Origin: Verrucomicrobiota bacterium
Lineage (GTDB): Bacteria; Verrucomicrobiota; Verrucomicrobiia; Opitutales; Opitutaceae
Reading direction: 5' to 3'
NCBI GenBank assembly: GCA_023416735.1
Contig: JAEZGX010000026.1
Coordinates: forward strand, 156,111-220,110
Length of the DNA stretch: 64,000 nt
Every line of letters begins with the position of its first letter. Positions within the stretch are counted from its first letter, which is position 1. The position numbers and the translations under genes were made by a program. The notes under the pieces are model-generated. The model worked only from the letters and a program-made list of their open reading frames with translations. It did no database searches and had not been told where the DNA came from. Below, one piece after another: positions 1 to 6,989 of the stretch.

Positions 1-251
1 CGTTTCAGCAGCGAAGGGAGCGCTCCGATGTGATCGAAGTGGCCGTGGGTGAGGACGATGGCCTGCGGCGGATTCGGGCCGAAGCGCAGGGTGGCTTCGC
101 GGACGATGCGCGAACCTGCGCCGCGCAGGCCGGCGTCGACCAGCACCCATTGGTTCGGGGCGTCGAGCGCACTGACGAAGAAGAAGTTTACCATCACCGT
201 GCGAAAGCCGGTGAGGCCGGGAGCGATTTCGAAAAGGGATGAGGGGCGCAT
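1..251 (-). CDS. Metallo-beta-lactamase-fold hydrolase (N-terminal part only)
   Basis: The complement encodes about 83 residues from an ATG at 251 and runs off the left edge. The reading frame shows the start of a metallo-beta-lactamase fold: a beta strand ending in VLVDAGLRG (the conserved Asp), then LTHGHFDHIGALPSLL, which contains the HxHxDH metal-binding motif of this superfamily. An in-frame stop lies 18 bases upstream of the ATG and no other ATG lies between, so the start is well bounded. Substrate cannot be told from the N-terminus; glyoxalase II-like or other MBL hydrolases are all possible. The gene is divergent from the manganese catalase. Confidence 0.8.
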   Translation of the reverse strand, partial: MRPSSLFEIAPGLTGFRTVMVNFFFVSALDAPNQWVLVDAGLRGAGSRIVREATLRFGPNPPQAIVLTHGHFDHIGALPSLLK

Positions 252-542
252 GGTTCCGAAGGGGAAGAGTTAACACCTGCCAGGGAAGCGAAACGTATCC
301 GTTTTCTCAGCACCGGCCATCCGGGGAGCGCCGGGGACAAAGCGCGGAAGCGGGCCCGCGAAGGCGGTCCAACATTCTCCGCGGTGGGTTGAAAACAGCC
401 CCATGGACTCGTCTCGCCAGGCCCCACGGTGGCTTGAAGGAGTGCACCACTATCGTGGCGTGGCGGAGGCGGCTACGGTGCGGCGTTCACCGGTCGCGAG
501 TCCGGCAGCGGCCGTCTTTTCACACCTCAGTCACTATTCTCC
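252..542. other. Intergenic region between divergent genes
   Basis: About 290 bases separate the divergent metallo-hydrolase and manganese catalase genes. I see no convincing ORF, RNA gene or clear sigma-70 promoter. It presumably holds both promoters. The catalase start has only weak Shine-Dalgarno similarity. Confidence 0.5.
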
Positions 543-1409
543 ATGTTTTATCACGATCGAAAACTTCAGTATCGGGTGCGCGTCGATAAACCGAATCCGC
601 ATTTTGCGAAGATGCTTCAGCAGGCGATCGGCGGCATCGAAGGCGAGATGCGCGTGTGTTTGCAGTATTTGTTTCAGGCGTGGGGCTGTCGCGGGCCGGT
701 GAAGTATCGCGACATGCTGCTGGAAACCGGCACGGAAGAGATCAGCCACATTGAGATGCTGGCGACGGCGGTGGCGTTGAATCTCGAAGGCGCGCCGACG
801 GAAACGAAATCGAACGCGGCGCTGCATCCGGTCGTGAATGCGGTGTTGGGCGGAATGGACCCGCGGCATGTATTATCGACGGGATTGGCGGCGATGGCGG
901 CGGATGCGAATGGCGTGCCGTTCAATGGCTCGTGGGTTGTGGCGAGCGGCAATCTCGCGGCGGACATGTATGCAAACGTCATGGCGGAATCGACGGGGCG
1001 GGTGTTGGCGACGCGGCTTTACGAGATGACCGACGATCCCGGAATGAAGGACATGCTGTCGTTCCTGATCGCACGCGACACGATGCATCAGAACCAGTGG
1101 CTCGCGGTGTTGGAGGATTTGGGCGGGCTGAATCAAGTGCTACCGATTCCGAATTCGTTTCCGGAGGAACTGCAGAAGAACGACGTGGCGTATTCGTTTG
1201 TGTCGACGCAGCGGGAGCCGGCGGAAGATCCGGGGCATCGTTGGACGACGGGTCCGTCGATCGATGGGAAGGGAGTGTTTACCTTTGTGCAGGGTGCGCC
1301 GGTGGGCGGGGAGCCGGTTTTGGCGCCACCGAAGCCGGAAGGACATGCGCAGACGGAGCAGATGACGGGGGCGTTGACGGAGGATATCGATCGGCCGTTG
1401 AAGCGCTAA
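543..1409 (+). CDS. Manganese (non-haem) catalase
   Basis: 288 residues. Di-manganese catalase, expected to dismutate hydrogen peroxide in the cytoplasm. The ligands known from the Lactobacillus plantarum enzyme can be placed by eye: Glu35 in GIEGEM, Glu66 and His69 in ETGTEEISH, Glu149 in NVMAES and His182 in DTMHQNQ, all at nearly the expected spacing on a four-helix ferritin-like bundle. The length fits the family. It starts at an ATG directly before FYHDRKLQY, the usual N-terminus. It stands alone, followed by a strong hairpin. Regulation is not visible; oxidative or stationary-phase stress is typical for the family. Confidence 0.96.
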   Translation: MFYHDRKLQYRVRVDKPNPHFAKMLQQAIGGIEGEMRVCLQYLFQAWGCRGPVKYRDMLLETGTEEISHIEMLATAVALNLEGAPTETKSNAALHPVVNAVLGGMDPRHVLSTGLAAMAADANGVPFNGSWVVASGNLAADMYANVMAESTGRVLATRLYEMTDDPGMKDMLSFLIARDTMHQNQWLAVLEDLGGLNQVLPIPNSFPEELQKNDVAYSFVSTQREPAEDPGHRWTTGPSIDGKGVFTFVQGAPVGGEPVLAPPKPEGHAQTEQMTGALTEDIDRPLKR

Positions 1410-1436
1410 GAAGGTTTTAACCTGCGGGAGATCAAC

Positions 1437-1476
1437 CCGGCCACGGCGGGAGCACGGATGCTCCGGCCGTGGCCGG
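1437..1476 (+). terminator. Strong hairpin after the manganese catalase gene
   Basis: Arms 1437-1447 and 1466-1476 are an 11-base perfect inverted repeat. A second 6-base stem (1449-1454 with 1459-1464) closes a 4-base CGGA loop, with one G/G mismatch between the stems. It has no long T-run, so it is either a terminator with a weak tail or a member of a repetitive hairpin family. Confidence 0.6.
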
Positions 1477-1552
1477 AATGGTTTAGGGATGTCGGGTTCG
1501 ACGAGATTGGGTTTGAGGTCGCGGCGGTTTGGGGCGATTCGCGGGGGGAGCG

Positions 1553-2248
1553 ATGTTGGTCTCGGAGATATTTTATTCGTTGCAGGGCGAAGGGGCGCTG
1601 ACGGGCGTGCCGTCGGTGTTCGTGCGCGCGAGCGGGTGTAATTTGCGGTGCAACTGGTGCGACACGCCGTATGCGTCGTGGAATCCGGAAGGCGAGAAGC
1701 GGACGGTGGCGCAGATCTTGGGAGAAATTCAGAATCATCCGGCGGCGCGGCATGTGGTGCTGACGGGCGGAGAGCCGATGATTGCGAAGGACATCCGGAT
1801 CCTGGCGGATGAGATCAAGCGGCTCGGGCATCACATCACGATCGAGACGGCGGCGACGGTGGCGCCGGGCGGGATCGCGTGCGATTTGGCGTCGTTGTCG
1901 CCGAAGTTGTTGAACTCGGCGCCGGACGAGCGGTTGAGCACGGCTTGGCGAAGAAAGCACGAGCAGTTGCGATGGCAGCCGGACGTGGTTCGGGCGTGGG
2001 TCGATCGCTACACGTATCAGTTTAAATTCGTGATCTCGCGGCCCGAGGATGTCACGGAGATGGAAGGAATGCTGGCGTCTTTAGGGCGGGATATTCCGCG
2101 GAGCCGGGTATTTCTGATGCCGGAAGGGACGTCGCTGGAAACGATTCGCGGGCGGGCGGGGTGGTTGGGGGAACTGTGCAAGGCGCGAGGCTATCGGTAT
2201 GCGCACCGGCTGCATATCGAACTGTATGGCAACACCCGAGGCACGTGA
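1553..2248 (+). CDS. queE: 7-carboxy-7-deazaguanine synthase (radical SAM)
   Basis: 231 residues. Radical SAM enzyme that converts 6-carboxytetrahydropterin to 7-carboxy-7-deazaguanine in queuosine (preQ0/preQ1) synthesis. The N-terminus SEIFYSLQGEG and the CX3CX2C iron-sulfur motif (Cys29, Cys33, Cys36 in SGCNLRCNWCDT) are typical, followed by VLTGGEP. I chose the ATG at 1553 because GGGGGAG sits just upstream and the conserved N-terminus begins there; an in-frame TTG at 1529 would add eight unconserved residues. Its 3' end overlaps the next gene by 23 bases. No other que genes are in the window. Confidence 0.93.
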   Translation: MLVSEIFYSLQGEGALTGVPSVFVRASGCNLRCNWCDTPYASWNPEGEKRTVAQILGEIQNHPAARHVVLTGGEPMIAKDIRILADEIKRLGHHITIETAATVAPGGIACDLASLSPKLLNSAPDERLSTAWRRKHEQLRWQPDVVRAWVDRYTYQFKFVISRPEDVTEMEGMLASLGRDIPRSRVFLMPEGTSLETIRGRAGWLGELCKARGYRYAHRLHIELYGNTRGT

Positions 2249-2933
2249 TTCGAACGAGACGGCGGAGGCGCAAACGAGCGCGACGCTGAGCGGACAGAAC
2301 GTGCTGGTGGGGCGGGCGGTGCCGCGGAAGTTGTCGGATGACCTGGGGTTGATCCTGCGGGAGTTTGAAGTGGAGGAAGTGACGCTGCGCGAGGTTTTGG
2401 CGGTGATGCATGGGCGCGGTTATGTGCTGCTCGTGATGTTGCTCGCCCTCCCCTTTTCGACGCCGATTCCGCTGCCGGGGTTGTCGACGCCGTTTGGATT
2501 GGTGATCGCGATGATCGGGGCGCGACTGGCGCTGGGGCAGAAACCGTGGCTGCCGGCGAAGTTGTTGGATACACGATTGGCGCCGAAGTTTTTCGCGAAG
2601 GTGTTTGCGGCGGCGCGGAAGATTTTGCGGGCGTTCGAGTATTTCCTGCGGCCGAAAATGCTGTGGCTGACGCGCTCGGCGGGGATGCAGCAGTTGCATG
2701 CGGTGCCGATCTTGCTGAATGCGCTGATGCTCTTGCTGCCCCTGCCGGTGCCGATGAGCAATGTCGTGCCGGCGTTCAGTATTTTGCTGCTGGCGGCGGG
2801 ATTGTTGGAGCGGGATGGGAGGTTTATCGTGGCGGGGTATTTGGCGTTTCTGGTGGGCGTGGGGTATTTCGTGATCGTGGGAACGCTGGGTGTGGAGGGG
2901 CTGGTAAAGTTGTGGGAATGGGTGACGCGCTGA
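2226..2933 (+). CDS. ExoD-family membrane protein
   Basis: 235 residues. Resembles the ExoD family (exopolysaccharide synthesis, first described in rhizobia). The middle carries the family pattern: a helix before GRGYVLLVMLLALPFSTPIP, then GLVIAMIGARLALGQ with PWLP, then two more hydrophobic segments near the C-terminus. It is therefore an integral membrane protein with about four to five spans. Its biochemical role is unknown even in characterised members. The ATG at 2226 is the first inside the end of queE, suggesting translational coupling. Confidence 0.75.
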   Translation: MATPEARDSNETAEAQTSATLSGQNVLVGRAVPRKLSDDLGLILREFEVEEVTLREVLAVMHGRGYVLLVMLLALPFSTPIPLPGLSTPFGLVIAMIGARLALGQKPWLPAKLLDTRLAPKFFAKVFAAARKILRAFEYFLRPKMLWLTRSAGMQQLHAVPILLNALMLLLPLPVPMSNVVPAFSILLLAAGLLERDGRFIVAGYLAFLVGVGYFVIVGTLGVEGLVKLWEWVTR

Positions 2934-2948
2934 GGAACAATTCGGTGG

Positions 2949-2977
2949 AACCACGAATGGACACGAATAGACACGAA
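2949..2977. repeat. ACCACGAA-type dispersed repeat, single arm
   Basis: The stretch begins AACCACGAATGGACACGAA and continues with a further ACACGAA unit. It ends two bases before the lipoyl ligase ATG. Related copies lie at 5119-5197, 16595-16661 and 29467-29540. Only one arm of the palindrome is present here. Confidence 0.75.
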
Positions 2978-2979
2978 GG

Positions 2980-3696
2980 ATGAATCTGGATGTTTTGCCG
3001 ACGCGGGTCGGCGGTGCGGCGGAGAACATGGCCTTGGATTTCCTGCTGTTGCAGCGATATCCGCGGGCGGGTGTGCCGCGGTTTCGGCATTATGGCTGGC
3101 GGCAGCCGTCGTTTACTTTTGGATACAGCCAGAAGATCGCGTTTGTGCGCGAGCAGCTGCCGGCGGGCGAAAGCTTCGATCTATGCCGCCGGCCGACGGG
3201 GGGCGGCGTGGTGGATCATCGCGACGACTGGACGTTTTCGCTGGTGATTCCGCGGGGGCATCCGCTGGAGGATGTGCGGGCGACGCAAAGCTATCGGGAG
3301 GTGCACGAGTGTTTGGCGGAAGCGTTGAGGCGTCAGGATGTGCCGGCGGCGACGAAGCAGCAGCCGGATCCCCCGCATGCAAGCGGGCCGCTGGGGCCGG
3401 GCGTGTGTTTTCAGCGGGCGGAGTTGTATGACGTCGTGAATACGGCGACGGGCGAAAAGATCGCGGGTGCGGCGCAGAAGCGGAACAAGCACGGGCTGTT
3501 GATGCAGGGCTCGTTGTGGCGGCCGTCGGTGCGGAAGGCGATCGATGGAGAGCGGTTGCGCGAAGAGTTTGCGGAGTTGCTCGCGCGCGCGCTCGGCGGC
3601 GGGGCGGAAGCGGTGCCGTGGCCGGAGCTGAACGAGGACGAAGTCAGCGGGCTGACGGAGGAGTATTCGTCGACGGAGTGGACGGAGTTTCGCTGA
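2980..3696 (+). CDS. Lipoyl/biotin protein ligase family protein (LplA-like)
   Basis: 238 residues of the biotin/lipoyl ligase fold. Expected to attach lipoate (or transfer octanoyl/lipoyl groups) to the E2 subunits and GcvH in the cytoplasm. Visible motifs are NMALDFLLLQ near the N-terminus, RRPTGGGVVDH (the RRxxGGGxVxHD-like ligand loop) and GEKIAGAAQKRNKHGLLMQGS, holding the conserved lysine. It is shorter than E. coli LplA (about 338), lacking the C-terminal accessory domain, so activation and transfer may be split or it may be a lipoyl/octanoyl transferase. It ends head-on against the methyltransferase gene. Confidence 0.82.
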   Translation: MNLDVLPTRVGGAAENMALDFLLLQRYPRAGVPRFRHYGWRQPSFTFGYSQKIAFVREQLPAGESFDLCRRPTGGGVVDHRDDWTFSLVIPRGHPLEDVRATQSYREVHECLAEALRRQDVPAATKQQPDPPHASGPLGPGVCFQRAELYDVVNTATGEKIAGAAQKRNKHGLLMQGSLWRPSVRKAIDGERLREEFAELLARALGGGAEAVPWPELNEDEVSGLTEEYSSTEWTEFR

Positions 3697-3701
3697 AGGG
3701 C

Positions 3702-3723
3702 GGCGGGGTCGGGAGACCCCGCC
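3702..3723. terminator. Bidirectional hairpin between convergent genes
   Basis: An 8-base GC-rich perfect stem (GCGGGGTC/GACCCCGC) with a GGGA loop, extended by one more G-C pair. It lies in the 27 bases between the stop codons of two convergent genes. An almost identical copy, with the same trailing CCTACA, sits between another convergent pair at 19073-19094. Confidence 0.7.
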
Positions 3724-5142
3724 CTACATGGCAATCCGGTGCAAGGTGATCACACACTCGAGGTGGCGGGTTTGGGGGAAGAGGTCGAAGGGTTGGACGG
3801 CGGTGAGCTCGTAGCCGGCGGCGAGGAAGTCGCGGAGGTCGCGCATCTGCGTGGCGGGGTCGCAGGAGACGTAAACGACGGCGCGCGGAGCGAAGGCGAA
3901 AAGTTGTTGGAGAAAGACTTGGTCGCAGCCCTTGCGCGGCGGGTCGATGATCACGACGGAGTCGGCGGGCGGAAACGTGAGACCGGCGAAGATCGCGGAG
4001 GCGTCGCCGGCGAGGAAGGTGGCGTTGGCGATGTTGTTGGCGGTGGCGTTTTCGCGGGCGAACTTGATCGAAGTTTCGCTGATCTCGACGCCAGCGACGC
4101 GTTCGAAGGACGGAGCGGACGCGAGGGCGAAGAGGCCGCTGCCGCAGTAGGCGTCGACGAGGAAGCGGGCGCCGGTGGCGGCGGCCTGGTCGCGGACGTA
4201 GGCGACGAAGGCGGGAAGAATGAAGGGGTTGTTTTGGAAGAAGTCGCGCGCGAGGAAGTGGAGACGGAGCGGCGTGGGGGGGATTTGAGGAAGCGAATGG
4301 GGAGGGACGGCGATTTCCTCGGTGATGATGGCGTCGTAGTCGGTGGTGACGGTGCCGGAAGCGTCGCGGAGGAGGAGCGTGGCGCCGCGGGTGTAGGTGT
4401 CGCGTTGGGCATGAACGCGGGCGCGGACCTCGGTGAGGCGGGTGTTGATGGCGTCGGTCGCGATGGGGCAGCGCGGGACGTCGACGATGTCGAAGCGGGT
4501 GCCTTGGCGTAAAAAGCCGATCGGGAAAGTCGGCGAAGGGGGAGGTTCTGGGTTTTGGGTTTTGGGTTCTGGGTTGTGAGTTGAGGAGACGGCGGCGGGG
4601 ACGGTGGATTCTTGGGACGCGATCGTAACGTCGGTCGGAGCAGGAGCGGGATGCAGCGGGCGCGGGGGCTGGAAATGAGGAGTGATCTTGGAGCGGTAGC
4701 CGTAGGTGCGGGGCGAGGCGATGACGGGGGCGACGTCGAAGGTGACGCCGGCCATGTGCTGGAGGAGTTCGGCGACTTGCTGGCGTTTCCAGTGACGTTG
4801 CTGGGTGTAGTCGAGATGCTGATACTGGCAGCCGCCGCAGCGGCCGAAGAGCGGGCAGCCGGGATCGACGCGGTGGGGGGACGGCGTGAGGGCGGCGACG
4901 AGGTCGGCTTCGGAGAAATTCTTGTGGTTGCGGAAGACGCGGGCGCGGACGCGTTCGCCCGGGAGCGTGAACGGGACCATCACAACCCAGCGGGACGCGG
5001 GGTCGTTCGGCAGCGGGACGCGACCGAGGCCGGAGCCGAGGTTGGTGAGCGTGGCGATCTCGAGTTCGATTTCCTGGTGATACGAGAACGGCTGGTCGTT
5101 GAATTTCTTCTTTTTCTTAACCACGAAACACACGAAATACAC
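3724..5142 (-). CDS. 23S rRNA m5U methyltransferase family (RlmD/TrmA-like)
   Basis: About 465-472 residues. An N-terminal TRAM-like domain (LEIATLTNLGSGLGRV, VPFTLPGERVRARV) is followed by the iron-sulfur cysteine cluster of RlmD-type enzymes (GCPLFGRCGGCQYQH). After a linker rich in Pro/Thr/Glu comes the SAM domain: QNNPFI, VDAYCGSGLFAL, IIDPPRKGC and the catalytic-cysteine motif YVSCDPAT. It should methylate C5 of a uridine in rRNA or tRNA. The start is uncertain: there is no ATG before the conserved region, only in-frame GTG codons (5142, 5133, 5124), all inside a dispersed ACCACGAA palindrome with no good Shine-Dalgarno. Confidence 0.88.
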   Translation of the reverse strand: MYFVCFVVKKKKKFNDQPFSYHQEIELEIATLTNLGSGLGRVPLPNDPASRWVVMVPFTLPGERVRARVFRNHKNFSEADLVAALTPSPHRVDPGCPLFGRCGGCQYQHLDYTQQRHWKRQQVAELLQHMAGVTFDVAPVIASPRTYGYRSKITPHFQPPRPLHPAPAPTDVTIASQESTVPAAVSSTHNPEPKTQNPEPPPSPTFPIGFLRQGTRFDIVDVPRCPIATDAINTRLTEVRARVHAQRDTYTRGATLLLRDASGTVTTDYDAIITEEIAVPPHSLPQIPPTPLRLHFLARDFFQNNPFILPAFVAYVRDQAAATGARFLVDAYCGSGLFALASAPSFERVAGVEISETSIKFARENATANNIANATFLAGDASAIFAGLTFPPADSVVIIDPPRKGCDQVFLQQLFAFAPRAVVYVSCDPATQMRDLRDFLAAGYELTAVQPFDLFPQTRHLECVITLHRIAM

Positions 5143-5197
5143 GAAAGGGACGTAAACGAGCCGGTTTTCTGGCGTGTATTTCGTAGGTTTCGTGGTC
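5119..5197. repeat. ACCACGAA-type palindrome between divergent genes
   Basis: The left arm (about 5120-5143) and right arm (5173-5196) match at 22 of 24 positions when one is reverse-complemented. It begins ACCACGAAACACACGAA and is separated by about 30 bases. It overlaps the 5' end of the minus-strand methyltransferase and ends about 14 bases before the GTG start of the next gene. Confidence 0.85.
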
Positions 5198-5210
5198 TCC
5201 TGCTGCGAAC

Positions 5211-6017
5211 GTGATCGAGAAGATATCCAGTTTGCAGAATCCGCGGGTGAAGCAGTTGGTGAAGCTGCGGGATCGGCGTCCGCGGGACGAGGCGGGAGTG
5301 TTTTTGGTGGAAGGTTATCGCGAGATTCGGCGGGCGTTGGAGAAAGGCGTGGCGCTGGCGGAGATTTATTTTTCGCCGGAGTGGTTTCTCGGTGAAAACG
5401 AGCCGGCGTTGATCGAGCAGGCGCGCGCGGCGGGGGCGCAGGCGGTGGAGCTGTCGAAGGAGGCGTTTGCGAAAGTGGCGTATCGAGAGCGACCGGACGG
5501 GCTGCTGGCGGTGGCGCCGCAATGGCGGCGGGCGTTGGAGGATTTGGCGTTGAAGGCGGAACCGTTTCTTCTGGTTGTCGAGGCGATCGAGAAGCCGGGG
5601 AATCTCGGGACGATCCTGCGCAGCGCGGACGCGGCGGGCTGCGATGCGGTGATCGTGTGCGATCCGGTGACGGATATTTTCAATCCGAACGTGGTGCGGG
5701 CGTCGACGGGCGTGCTGTTTTCCGTGCCGCTGGTGGTCGAGGAAAGCGCGCGGGTGCTGGCGTGGTTGAAGGAACAGCGTATCCAAACGTTGGCGACGAC
5801 GCCGGCGGCGGAGAGGATTTACTCGGATGTCGATTTGCGCGGGGCGCTCGCGGTGGTGATGGGCAGCGAGCAGTATGGGCTGAGCGAGTTTTGGCTGAAG
5901 AACTGCGACGTGCCGGTGCGGATACCGATGGCGGGCCAGGCGGATTCGTTGAACGTGGCGATGGCGACGATCATCACGCTGTTCGAGGCGGTGCGGCAGC
6001 GGGCGAAGGCGGGATGA
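5211..6017 (+). CDS. SpoU/TrmH-family RNA 2'-O-methyltransferase
   Basis: 268 residues from a GTG. The N-terminal substrate-binding domain (ISSLQNPRVKQLVKLRDRR, FLVEGYREI) and the C-terminal SPOUT knot with its three motifs are clear: NLGTILRSADAAGCDAVI, VVMGSEQYGLS, and IPMAGQADSLNVAMA. It should transfer a methyl group to a ribose 2'-OH of rRNA or tRNA; the exact nucleotide cannot be read from sequence. The gene is divergent from an RNA methyltransferase across a dispersed repeat. Confidence 0.9.
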   Translation: MIEKISSLQNPRVKQLVKLRDRRPRDEAGVFLVEGYREIRRALEKGVALAEIYFSPEWFLGENEPALIEQARAAGAQAVELSKEAFAKVAYRERPDGLLAVAPQWRRALEDLALKAEPFLLVVEAIEKPGNLGTILRSADAAGCDAVIVCDPVTDIFNPNVVRASTGVLFSVPLVVEESARVLAWLKEQRIQTLATTPAAERIYSDVDLRGALAVVMGSEQYGLSEFWLKNCDVPVRIPMAGQADSLNVAMATIITLFEAVRQRAKAG

Positions 6018-6057
6018 AGGGCCGCAAAGAGCCGCAGAAGGCGCAAAAAGGACTGAG

Positions 6058-6933
6058 ATGAAAGTGGTCGAGCAGACGATTTTGGGAGAGGCGGAATGGC
6101 GGGGCCGGCGGGCGGCGTATGAGGCGCGGGTGCGGGTGTGGACGGATCCGCATCAGGAGCGGGCGGCGCGGGGGGAGAAGCATCCGGTGTATGATTTTTT
6201 GTTTAGTTATTATGCGTTTCGGCCGGCGTGGTTGCGGCGGTGGCATCCGGGGCCGGACGTGGTGCTGGCGGGCGAAGGAGCGCGGGAGTTTCTGCGGTGG
6301 GAGGAGTATCGAGAAGTGGACGGTGGCGTAGAGGTGGGCGCACTGCCTGAAAAGAGGAAGGCATTTGTGCAGTGGCTGATGGAGTTATTGGAAGGCATGC
6401 GGGAGCGGCCGGCGTTTTTCGGGTGCTTTGGGCTGCACGAATGGGCGATGGTGTATCGGCAGACGCCGGAGCAGGTGCGGCACAATGCGTGGCCGCTGCG
6501 GTTTCCGCCGGAGGAGCTGGCGCGGATCGTGGAAGGCAGCGCGGTGTGCTGCTCGCATTTCGACGCGTATCGATTTTTCACGGACGCGGCGCGGCCGTTG
6601 AACCGGGCGGAACTGACGCGCGATGGAATGCTGCGGAACGAGCAGCGCGGGTGTCTGCATGCCAACATGGATCTGTATAAATGGGCGTTCAAACTGGCGC
6701 CGTGGACGCCGAGTGAGCTGATCGCCGATTGCTTCGAGCTGGCGCGGGATATCCGGGAAATGGATATGCGGGCAAGTCCGTATGATTTGCGCGCGCTGGG
6801 GTTCGAGCCGATTGCGATCGAGACGGCCGCGGGGCGGGCGGACTATGAGCGGCGGCAGCGGGAGTTTTCGGTTCGTGGAGAGCCGTTGCGGGAGCGATTG
6901 GTGGCGCTGTGCGGGCGGCTGTTGGAAGCGTGA
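6058..6933 (+). CDS. Conserved protein of unproven function (database name often 3-methyladenine DNA glycosylase)
   Basis: 291 residues. Motifs include HPVYDFLFSYYAFRPAWLRRWHPG near residues 40-65, FFGCFGLHEWAMVY around 120 and a run rich in Cys/His (VCCSHFDAYRFFT). I recall that homologues in actinobacteria and other phyla carry the name 3-methyladenine DNA glycosylase, but no recognised glycosylase fold or helix-hairpin-helix is visible, so I do not assert that activity. The ATG at 6058 lies 41 bases after the SpoU methyltransferase gene. The following gene begins close to its stop. Confidence 0.6.
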   Translation: MKVVEQTILGEAEWRGRRAAYEARVRVWTDPHQERAARGEKHPVYDFLFSYYAFRPAWLRRWHPGPDVVLAGEGAREFLRWEEYREVDGGVEVGALPEKRKAFVQWLMELLEGMRERPAFFGCFGLHEWAMVYRQTPEQVRHNAWPLRFPPEELARIVEGSAVCCSHFDAYRFFTDAARPLNRAELTRDGMLRNEQRGCLHANMDLYKWAFKLAPWTPSELIADCFELARDIREMDMRASPYDLRALGFEPIAIETAAGRADYERRQREFSVRGEPLRERLVALCGRLLEA

Positions 6934-6989
6934 AGCGGGGGGGCGGGTTTGCGCTTGGCGGCCCGTGGCGAATTGGCAGGTTGGCGCGG

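Noticed and set aside
4548..4576. Short tandem repeat GGTTCTGGGTTTTGGGTTTTGG inside the RNA methyltransferase gene
   Set aside because: It encodes a low-complexity linker (NPEPKTQNPEP) in frame and so is a coding microsatellite, not a separate element.
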